From FEN-1350 sp964386005 (GTDB lineage: Bacteria > Planctomycetota > Phycisphaerae > Sedimentisphaerales > Anaerohalosphaeraceae): a DNA stretch of 64,000 bases. Every line of letters starts with the position of its first letter. Positions within the stretch are counted from its first letter, which is position 1. Made by a program: the position numbers and the translations under genes. Below the pieces are notes generated by a model. It was not told the origin of the DNA, did no database searches, and was given only the letters and a program-made list of their open reading frames with translations. Where the stretch lies: NCBI GenBank assembly GCA_964386005.1, contig CAYLSB010000015.1:8155-72154 (forward strand). The letters are read 5' to 3'. Below are positions 54,010 to 62,600 of this stretch, one piece after another.

Positions 54010-54395
54010 GATAATCTGCTTCGTAAATTCATTTATGGACCCGGCTCGACGAGCCGATCTGTATGATAACGGTATCCGGCGGAGAGGATGCCGCTCGGTA
54101 TTACTATCATTACGATGGGTTGGGCTCGGGTGTAGGATTGTCGGATAGCGCAGGTGTGTTTGTGGAGCGATACGCGTACGACGTCTTCGGCGGTTGCGTT
54201 GTGCATATCGACGCCGGCAATGACGGCGTGTGGATGACCGGTGACGACACACCTGACACCCAATCTGCTGTTGACAATCCCTTCCTCTTTACCGGCCGGC
54301 AGTACGATCCGGAGACGGGGCTGTATTATTACCGCGCCCGGATGTATTCGCCTTCGCTCGGCCGGTTCCTGCAAACCGACCCCATTGAAACCTGA
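54010..54395 (+). pseudogene. RHS repeat-associated core, frameshifted remnant
   Basis: The end of an RHS protein: DNLLRKFIYGPG in one frame (from 54010), then LDEPICMITV continuing in another, requiring one lost base near 54045. The intact part (54063-54395) has YHYDGLGSGVGLSDSAGV, YAYDVFG, DNPFLFTGRQYDPE and YYYRARMYSPSLGRF, the diagnostic RHS core, and ends soon after at DPIET. No toxin tip follows, and there is no upstream RHS repeat region. Confidence 0.85.
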
Positions 54396-54403
54396 GATTC
54401 CGC

Positions 54404-55387
54404 TTATGGTTTACGTCTTATGAACAGACCCCCAAGACACAGCAGCATCATCGTGGCCGGTTCCGGCACGACTTCCCAGTCCAAGTTCAATCCGTTCACC
54501 GAGGATGATACGTCAAAGGCGAAGGTATTATTGAAATCCGCCCATGCTATGGCATCGTTGTTGGCGTTCACATAAAGATCCAGGGTCGCGTCGAAATCCA
54601 GCGTGTGGCCTACGATCGCCTCGAACAAGAGTGTCAACTCGCCGGTGTCGAAGTGATCACCCGCCTGGTAATGAAACGATTCGGAAGTTTCGTGGGTTGT
54701 CCATGAATTATTATAAGAGTCCTCGGAGCTGATGTTGCTCTGGGTTCGCCAATATTCGCTCCAGTCGGCCGAGTAGCTGTATTGCCAGTGGGGCATGGAA
54801 ACATCAGATGCCTCGATTTCACTGGAAGCGCCGAACGATGCCTGGGAAGGCGACCAGAAACCTTCACCGGTGTCGATCTGGATGGCGTAGTCATGGACCT
54901 CCAGACCTGCGCTCATACCGGCGTGGCTCCAGCCCTTTCCAGGCCAGGATGTCGCCTCTCCGTGTAGCGAGCCATCCAGCCGGATTGTGATCGCCAACGT
55001 GGCGATGTCACCCTCGACAAGTCCCGATGTTCCCGGCGAAACCGTCAGGCGGTTCGAAACCTCGGTAGAGATCCGGGCATCCGAAAAATGACTGTTCGCC
55101 GGCGTGGAATAGACTTGGGCTGAGACGCCCATATTCCTGTTGGCCGCGTTGGCATGTCCGCTCGTCAGGCCAAACGATTCGCCGTTTGTCACTGACCAGC
55201 CCGATCCCACACCTCCGGAAAAGGATTGATAACTGATGTGCGAATCGTCCGTGCCGTCGGCTTCTACGGATATATAGCCGCCATCCTGGTAATAATTGAT
55301 CGAGCTGTCGTATTCCACTCCCGCAACGGCCGGTAACGACAGGATCAACAAGGCCAGAACCCACATGCATGCATTTGCACTTTTCAT
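54404..55387 (-). CDS. PEP-CTERM exported protein
   Basis: 327 residues. Signal peptide (about 1-23, ending PAVAG), a Ser/Asp/Gly-rich beta domain with no recognised family, and a PEP-CTERM end VPEPATMMLLCLGGLFIRRKP. GAGGAG precedes the ATG at 55387. It starts eight bases after the RHS remnant on the opposite strand; composition (many Ser, Asn, Tyr) differs from the housekeeping genes. Confidence 0.8.
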   Translation of the reverse strand: MKSANACMWVLALLILSLPAVAGVEYDSSINYYQDGGYISVEADGTDDSHISYQSFSGGVGSGWSVTNGESFGLTSGHANAANRNMGVSAQVYSTPANSHFSDARISTEVSNRLTVSPGTSGLVEGDIATLAITIRLDGSLHGEATSWPGKGWSHAGMSAGLEVHDYAIQIDTGEGFWSPSQASFGASSEIEASDVSMPHWQYSYSADWSEYWRTQSNISSEDSYNNSWTTHETSESFHYQAGDHFDTGELTLLFEAIVGHTLDFDATLDLYVNANNDAIAWADFNNTFAFDVSSSVNGLNLDWEVVPEPATMMLLCLGGLFIRRKP

Positions 55388-55751
55388 CGTACTCTCCTCA
55401 AGGGTGATTTTTCTTGTCGAAACCGCGTTGAACTGGTATCGCCGCCGGTTCACACAACGCATAGAAAACATGAAACCATTCACGAATACAAAAACAATAT
55501 AAGGGATTTATTCTGATACACAATATCTATTATGTTGTACGCTATAGTACGCAAATTGACATTATCCATTTCAACGATTGAAACCAAACCCTGCTCCAAA
55601 AGGTACTACGCATTATACCAAAAATCCTAGGGTGATGTCAAGATTATTTATACCTTGGAAAGGGGTCAAATTTCAAATTGACCCGCTTCCGGGAAAACGA
55701 TACGATCCCTCTGTCGCGAGTAGAGAAGAATACCGGAAGTCCCTGTTGAAG
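55388..55751. other. A+T-rich intergenic region before chrA
   Basis: 364 bases, with an A+T-rich stretch around 55490-55620. A TTGACA at 55557 has no convincing -10. The longer chrA reading frame (from 55578) would cover its right part, but conserved ChrA sequence begins at 55752. Confidence 0.4.
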
Positions 55752-56879
55752 ATGAATAAATTAACCGAAGTAGTCCGCTTGTTTCTCCGATTGGGCGCGG
55801 TGGCCTTTGGAGGTCCCGCCGCCCATATCGCCATGATGCACGACGAAACCGTCAAAAAACGTCAATGGCTCAGCGAGCAGGAATTTCTCGATCTGGTCGG
55901 CGCGACGAATCTGATCCCCGGTCCCAACTCCACGGAGATGGCGATTCATATCGGTTATTTGCGCGCGGGATGGCGCGGGTTGATCGCCGCCGGCGTTTGC
56001 TTTGTTCTGCCCGCCGTGCTGATTGTGCTGGCGCTGGCCTGGATGTATATGCGATGGGGTACGATGCCGCAGGCCCAGGGATTGCTATATGGAATCAAGC
56101 CGGTGATCATCGCGATCATCGTTCAGGCCCTCTGGGGGCTGGGAAAGAAAGCCGTTAAAGGTCCGCTCACGGCCGGGGCGGGTTTGATTGTGCTGATTCT
56201 GTTTTTTGTTGGGATCAATGAAATCGTTCTGCTGTTTCTCGCGGGCCTGGCCGTCATGTTGATCAAAAATATTCGTCGTCTCCGTTCAACGGCTTTTGGC
56301 GTTGGCCTTTTTCCGGCATGCCTTACGACCGTATCATCGCAGGTTTCCACGATTTTCTCTTTGCCGATATTGTTTCTTACTTTTCTCAAGATTGGCTCGA
56401 TTCTCTATGGAAGCGGGTATGTGCTGCTGGCCTTTCTTCGCGCCGATCTGGTCGAGCGGTTCGGCTGGCTGACCGACCAGCAGTTGATCGACGCCATTGC
56501 CATCGGCCAGGTCACTCCGGGACCCTTATTCACCACCGCCACCTTTATCGGCTATATCCTGGGAGGTCTGCCCGGGGCCTTGGTAGCGACCGCCGGTATC
56601 TTTTTGCCCTCGTATATCTTTGTGGCGGTCTTCAATCCCTGGATTCCCCGGCTGCGAAACTCGGTGTGGCTGAGCGGATTGCTGGATGGCGTCAATGTCG
56701 CCTCGCTCAGTTTAATGGCCGCCGTCACGTGGCAACTCGGCCGTGCCTCCCTGATGGATCCGCCGACGGTCCTGATCGCCCTTGCCTCCTTGGCGATCCT
56801 GATCCGCGGTACAATCAATTCAACCTATCTGATTTTGGCGGCCGGCGTCATCGGTATGATCATCTCAAGAACGGGATAA
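55752..56879 (+). CDS. chrA: Chromate transporter, two-domain ChrA
   Basis: 375 residues, two CHR repeats. First: FLRLGAVAFGGPAAHIAMM and NLIPGPNSTEMAIHIGYLRAGWRGLI. Second: FLKIGSILYGSGYVLLAFLRADLV and QVTPGPLFTTATFIGYILGGLPGA. About ten membrane helices. It exports chromate or a related anion. The ribosome site is weak and the 5' boundary less certain; residues before MNKLTEV in the longer frame do not look conserved. The sulfatase follows at once. Confidence 0.9.
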   Translation: MNKLTEVVRLFLRLGAVAFGGPAAHIAMMHDETVKKRQWLSEQEFLDLVGATNLIPGPNSTEMAIHIGYLRAGWRGLIAAGVCFVLPAVLIVLALAWMYMRWGTMPQAQGLLYGIKPVIIAIIVQALWGLGKKAVKGPLTAGAGLIVLILFFVGINEIVLLFLAGLAVMLIKNIRRLRSTAFGVGLFPACLTTVSSQVSTIFSLPILFLTFLKIGSILYGSGYVLLAFLRADLVERFGWLTDQQLIDAIAIGQVTPGPLFTTATFIGYILGGLPGALVATAGIFLPSYIFVAVFNPWIPRLRNSVWLSGLLDGVNVASLSLMAAVTWQLGRASLMDPPTVLIALASLAILIRGTINSTYLILAAGVIGMIISRTG

Positions 56880-56912
56880 ATGCCAAAGAAACCCTCGACG
56901 GAAGGATATTGT

Positions 56913-58331
56913 ATGAAGAAGCGAATAATTCACCGAAGAGATTTTCTGAGGATCGTGGCGGTTTCGACCGCATCCGCTTTGTTTCCTTCCGGCTGCAGGA
57001 GCGGCGAATTTTCGAGCCATCCACGGAAGAATCCGAACATTGTCATCATTTTCCTCGATGATTCGGGATGGTCGGATTTTGAACCCTTCGGCAGGCATCT
57101 CTATAAAACGCCGAATGTGGAACGGTTGGCCGGAGAGGGATGCAGGTTCACGAATTTTTATGTGCCGCAGGCGATCTGTTCGGCATCCCGGGCGGCGCTG
57201 TTGAGCGGGTGCTATCCCTGCAGGACCAGGGTGTTCGGGGCTCATGGACCCGGTGGGGCCGGGCTGGATCCGAAGTTTGCGATTATGTCGGAGGTCTTTC
57301 GTGCCAACGAGTATAAAACGGCGATCTTTGGAAAATGGCATATTGGCGACCAGGATGGCAGGCGGCCGTGGGACAGGGGTTTTGAGGAATCGTGCGGATT
57401 ACTCTATTCCAATGATATGTGGGAGCATCATCCCGAGAATCCCAAGTACTGGGGAAAGTATCCTCTTCAATATTTTCAAAACGGCCAGGTGACAATCGAG
57501 CGGGTAACCCAGGACGATCAGACGATGCTGACGACGTGGTACACTGAAAAGGCGGTCGATTTTATTCGCCGGAATAAAAACCGGCCGTTCTTTCTGTATG
57601 TTCCCCATTCCATGCCGCATGTTCCGTTGTTTGTCAGCGGGAAATTTGCGGGCAAATCCGGTGCGGGTCTTTATGGCGATGTGATGATGGAACTGGACTG
57701 GTCGGTCGGACAAATCATGAAGGCGCTTTCGGACAGCGGGATCGAGGAGGACACCCTCGTGATCTTCTCCAGCGATAACGGGCCGTGGACTTCGTATGGG
57801 AACCATGCCGGCCAAACTCCCTTCCGCGAAGCCAAAGGAACCGGTTTTGACGGCGGGATCCGGAGCGCCTGTATCATCAAGTATCCGAGGAGGATTCGTC
57901 CCGGTACGGTGAGCGATCGAATGTTCTGCTCGGTCGATCTTTTGCCGACCCTGGCGGAATTGACGGGATCAAGACTGCCTGAAAATGAAATCGATGGCAG
58001 AAACGTGTGGGGGCTTGTCAGCGGTGAACGGGGAGCGAAAAATCCGCACGAATATTATCCCTTTTCCACGGGAAACGTTTTTGAAGGAGTGATTTCCGGA
58101 GACGGCCGGTGGAAGCTCCATCTTCCGCACAGCTATCGTACCCTGGTAGAGCCGGCTAATGATGGAATGGCGGGTAAGTACAAACAGGAAAAGATCGGAT
58201 TGTCGCTTTTCGATATGACGAATGATCCGTATGAGACGGCGGATGTCAAAGAGGAATATGCGGAGATTGCTGCGAGATTACGCGATGATGCGGATCGGCA
58301 TAAGAAAATGTTTTACTCGGAGCAACGGTGA
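56913..58331 (+). CDS. Sulfatase, Tat lipoprotein
   Basis: 472 residues. Tat signal HRRDFLRIV with a lipobox Cys28 (LFPSGC), so membrane-anchored outside. Metal-binding Asp pair IFLDDSGWSD, formylglycine Cys89 in CSASR (Ala in the position of Pro in CxPSR, a variant often seen with anaerobic maturases), GKWHIGD and FSSDNGPW. It hydrolyses sulfate esters, likely on polysaccharides, as in many Planctomycetes. No maturase gene is nearby. Start 56913 follows GGAAGG; an ATG at 56880 would add 11 residues. Confidence 0.92.
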   Translation: MKKRIIHRRDFLRIVAVSTASALFPSGCRSGEFSSHPRKNPNIVIIFLDDSGWSDFEPFGRHLYKTPNVERLAGEGCRFTNFYVPQAICSASRAALLSGCYPCRTRVFGAHGPGGAGLDPKFAIMSEVFRANEYKTAIFGKWHIGDQDGRRPWDRGFEESCGLLYSNDMWEHHPENPKYWGKYPLQYFQNGQVTIERVTQDDQTMLTTWYTEKAVDFIRRNKNRPFFLYVPHSMPHVPLFVSGKFAGKSGAGLYGDVMMELDWSVGQIMKALSDSGIEEDTLVIFSSDNGPWTSYGNHAGQTPFREAKGTGFDGGIRSACIIKYPRRIRPGTVSDRMFCSVDLLPTLAELTGSRLPENEIDGRNVWGLVSGERGAKNPHEYYPFSTGNVFEGVISGDGRWKLHLPHSYRTLVEPANDGMAGKYKQEKIGLSLFDMTNDPYETADVKEEYAEIAARLRDDADRHKKMFYSEQR

Positions 58332-58630
58332 GAGGCCTTCCTGAGCGGGGATATTCTATGGAATACCTTGGGTGGGCCGCCTGTGTCATCGCTTTTGAAG
58401 GGCGGACGTATCCATATCCTGTCTTTTATTGTCTGTTTTATCATGTTCGATTGGTCGGCGAATCGGATTATCCCGCGAACACGACGGGCACGGCCGTCGT
58501 TATACAGGAATCAATGTGAGGTAATGAAATTTTCAGGGCGGGCGCGGCTTCGGGCAATGAACGTGCAAACCGCAGAGCGATGGCGAAATATAAATATCGC
58601 AGGAACAAATCTTCGGGCCGGAGATGCCCC

Positions 58631-59125
58631 ATGAACCAAAAGGAAATTGTGCAATTTATTACAGAAAACCCGGTCTTCTTTTTGGGGACCTGTCATAACC
58701 GAATACCTCATGTGCGTGCGATGCGGATATTACGAGTCGATGAACACGGAATTTTCTTTTCCACCTCACGGCAGAAAGGATTGTTTCGCCAGTTGATCGC
58801 CAATCCGCTTGTTGAATTGTGTTTCTACAGTTTGGTCGATCAATTACAGATACGAATTCAGGGAAAGATTGTCTATTATAATGATCCCGATTTCCTCCGC
58901 GATCTTGCCGATCGGGTACCGGCCCTGTCCTCATTTATTCTGGATGACAGTCCCTCCGGAGTGGCCGTTTTCTGTCTGAGAGAAGGCAAGGTCTCCGTCT
59001 GGCGGGAGGAAGACTTCGTTCTTCGTCGCCTATCGGGAGTCGAACTGACCAGTGTCTGGATGGCCATGTGCAACGGCCGTATCAATACGCCCTTGGAAGA
59101 AGCCGCTTCACAACCCGTCCAATGA
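58631..59125 (+). CDS. Pyridoxamine 5'-phosphate oxidase-family flavin-binding protein
   Basis: 164 residues with a split-barrel flavin-binding fold: FFLGTCHNRIPHVRAMRILRVDEHGIFFSTSRQKGL and VELCFYSLVDQLQIRIQGK. Likely binds FMN or F420-like cofactor; substrate unknown. GGAG lies eight bases before the ATG at 58631. The 299 bases before it hold no convincing gene. Confidence 0.8.
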   Translation: MNQKEIVQFITENPVFFLGTCHNRIPHVRAMRILRVDEHGIFFSTSRQKGLFRQLIANPLVELCFYSLVDQLQIRIQGKIVYYNDPDFLRDLADRVPALSSFILDDSPSGVAVFCLREGKVSVWREEDFVLRRLSGVELTSVWMAMCNGRINTPLEEAASQPVQ

Positions 59126-59250
59126 TCACCGAGGGTCAATTCCAGGGCATCAAGATTCACCGTTGCCGATAGGGGTGAGGGGACGCCGCCCAGATCGATC
59201 ACAAGCGTTCTGTTGATGAACACCCACAGATCATCGTCGCTGGTGAGTAT
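59126..59250 (-). pseudogene. Fibro-slime domain remnant
   Basis: Minus-strand reading: SDDDLWVFINRTLVIDLGG, followed by SATVNLDALELTLGD, the core of the fibro-slime/PA14-like domain. No start, stop or rest of the gene is present; the left end runs into the flavin-protein gene. It is a small decayed fragment. Confidence 0.6.
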
Positions 59251-59665
59251 TCATCCATCCTTGCTATCCTGAATACTCGAGTAGGAATTTTATTATCTAT
59301 CCGAATTACCATCTCGGAAATTGCCCATATTTCGGTTTTTTATGAAATATGGATAAATATCACTGCTGTTATGAAGGAAAGCTACGGGCTTAATAATTGT
59401 TTTTTGTTCGATTTTTCGTTATAATTGCGTCAGACAAGCTATCTACTTTCAAAAGAGAACGAGAGAACAGTCTTCCTTATCGAACCTGTTATTCTTAGTA
59501 ACAATTCAATTTTAACGATAATTGAAAATTTATCAATATTATGTTATTTATGTAATAAACTATCTCTTCATGCGTCTATATATACTGGTGGTTTGGCTTG
59601 GAGTTCGCTCTTGATGATGTCGAAAGATTTTGGGTAATAATATCCATTTTAAATGGGTGATTCTG
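59251..59665. other. A+T-rich non-coding region
   Basis: Between the fibro-slime remnant and the CotH gene. Visibly A+T-rich with runs such as GTTTTTTGTTCG and AATTTATCAATATTATG. I see no gene or clear promoter in it; a recent junction is likely. Confidence 0.5.
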
Positions 59666-59676
59666 AAAGGGTAATG

Positions 59677-62600
59677 ATGCGTAAGTCTTTATTATACATG
59701 TGTTTATTACTCATCGATTTGCCTGTCAATGCTTCTTGCAGTTTGAACATCGGTTCAGTAAACACATTCATCTTCATAACGAACCTTTCTGCGGCATCGA
59801 TTCAAATCGTGCCCTGTTCTTATTCTATCCCCATGAATTTGGTTACAGTATCGACAAACCAATTGCAAACCATTGAATTTGCAGGGGATATTAATGGCGA
59901 TTTTATCGTCAATCTTCTCGATCTTCAGGAAATGGCTTTTCGATGGCTGGATCTCAATTGCGCCCATCCTGGTTGTCCGGCCGATATCGATCAAAATCCT
60001 GGTGTAGATGGGTCCGATTTCGCGCTTCTGGCAAGAGATTGGCAAAAACAATCTGTTCCCCTTCTCATCACGGAATTCATGGCCTCAAATGACAACGCCT
60101 ATTATGATGTTGACAACGATTCGTCGGACTGGATCGAAATCTATAATCCAATGGATAAAGCGGTCAACCTGAGCGGATGTTATCTAACGGATGACCCGGA
60201 CGACCTAACCCTATGGCGATTTCCGGAAGGTCTTGAACCCTTGGGTGCCGGACGCTATTCGGTCGTTTTCGCGTCGGGCAAGGATTATACAATCCCGACT
60301 TCTCCGCTTCATACGAATTTCCGTCTGAATCGGCAGAAGGGGTTTTTGGGCCTTGTTGCTCCGGACGGCAAGACGATTGCATCGAAGTATAATTACAGCG
60401 AACAGATTGAGGATGTCTCGTATGGCATGATGGTTTCGTCCGGCCAGCAGCAAACTCTTGTGCCGGAAAGCGCCGCTAAGCGAGTCCTTGTTCCGACCGC
60501 GGCGGTTAGCGAAGACTGGAAGGGGGGCAACGAACCATTCAATGATTCGACATGGAATGACGGCCTGCCAATCATTGCCGGTCGATCCGGTGGAGTGGGG
60601 TACGAACGTTCGAGCGGTTACCAGAATTGGATTAGTTACGACGTAAGTAAAATGTATCGGACATATGGCTCGTGCCTGATTCGGATTCCCTTTATCATAG
60701 ATTCCCCGTCGATCGGAACGTTCAGCGAGTTAAAGTTACGGATCAAGTATGACGACGCTTTTGTGGCGTACCTGAACGGCCAGGAAATCACCCGAGATGG
60801 TTATGTGCCGGATCCTCTGCTGTGGTATTCTTCCGCGGAGAACCGCCCGCAAGAGACAACCGGTTTCGAAGATTATGATGTTACCCCCCATCTGTCCAAG
60901 CTGCAGGCCGGTTCCAATATTCTGGCGATTCACGGTCTCAACAATTCCAATGGCTCAGACTTTATTATTTCGGTGGAATTGGTCGCTACAACGACCGGCG
61001 AGATGTTTCCCGACCAATTGCGGTATTTCAACAATCCCACACCCGGCTACACCAACAACGAAGGGTATATGGCGTTTCTCGAACGTCCTCAGTTTAATCG
61101 GGATGCGGGATTATTCACTTCGCCGTTCAGTCTGCAGTTAACGAGTCCCTCTCCCGATTACGCCGTTCGTTATACGCTCAACGGAACCGCGCCCACATCG
61201 ACTTCGGCCTTATATACCGGCCCGATTTCCATCAGCGCCACGACTCGCGTTCGCGCTCGGCTCTACAAAGCCGATATGACCCCGGGCCCTGTCTTGAGCC
61301 GAACGTACATCAAACTGGAATCCGACGCGGCGTCTTTCACCTCCGATCTGCCGATCGTGATCATCGATACGCATGGAGCTACGATCTATCAGGGCACATA
61401 TCAACGTGTCTCGCCGTTGATCATTGACCGCGGTCCGTCGGGAAGGGCGGCCATAACCGATCCGCCCGTGTATTCCGGTGCTGCCGGTCTCGAAGTCCGG
61501 GGACGCAGCACCGCCGGCCAACCGAAGCAATCGTTTAATTTTGAAATCTGGGATGAAGATAACGAAGATACGGATGTATCCATTCTGGGGATGCCGTCGG
61601 ATTCCGACTGGGTTCTTTATTCTCCATACCGATATGATCGAGCGTTAATCAACAACGCTCTGATCTTCAATCTGAGTAATCAGATCGGTCGGTACGCGGT
61701 ACATACCCGTTTTGTCGAAGTTTTTCTCAATCGGGACGGTGGCTCTCTCGGCAGCAGCGACTACTTCGGTCTGTATATTCTCGAAGAGAGGATCAAGCGG
61801 AGCCCGGATCGAGTGGATATCGACCGGCTTCCTACGTCCTTCAATACCGAACCCGGCATCAGCGGAGGTTACATTCTCAAGATCGACCAGCCCGACTCCG
61901 GAGATAAAAGTTTTTTGACGAACTATGGTACGCCTCACGATGCAGCCCTCGGCCAAACGTATCAATCGTTCGTCCATGTCTATCCCGGAAAACTCGTTAC
62001 GGCTGCGCAGAATGCCTGGATACAGAATTATCTGAATCAGTTTGAAACGGCCCTGTATGGCGCTAACTTCCGCGATCCGCAAACCGGGTATGCGGCGTGG
62101 ATCGATATACCATCATTCATTGACCACAATATGCTGAATATGTTTGCGATGAATGTCGATGCCCTCCGTCTGAGCGCTTATTTGTTCAAGGATCGCGGAG
62201 GCAAACTCTCCCTGGGTCCGTTGTGGGACTTCGATCGCTCCATGGATTGCGCCGATGACGGCCGCGATGACAATCCCCAGGCGTGGAAAGGCGGCGGCGA
62301 TGCCAGCGACTATTTCAATTACATCTGGTGGAAGCGTTTCTTCCAGGATCCGGACTTTGCCCTCAAGTATAGGGACCGCTGGTATGCCCTCCGCGAAAAA
62401 CAATTCAGCCAGCAGAATCTGTTTGCCACCATCGATTCGCTGGCCAATGAAATTCGTGAGGCCCAGGCGCGTCATTACGCCCGATGGTCCGAGGTGGGAC
62501 CCAGATTCGGGGGTTTCCAGGGAGAGATTGACCACTTGAAAACCTGGTTGCAGACCCGTGCCAATTGGATCGATTCGCAGTGGTCTCGCCCCCCCGTGTA

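Noticed and set aside
55557..55590. TTGACA promoter for chrA
   Set aside because: No -10 element at a suitable distance.
58328..58519. 63-residue frame after the sulfatase
   Set aside because: No ribosome site, no hydrophobic or domain pattern, and composition looks like non-coding spacer.
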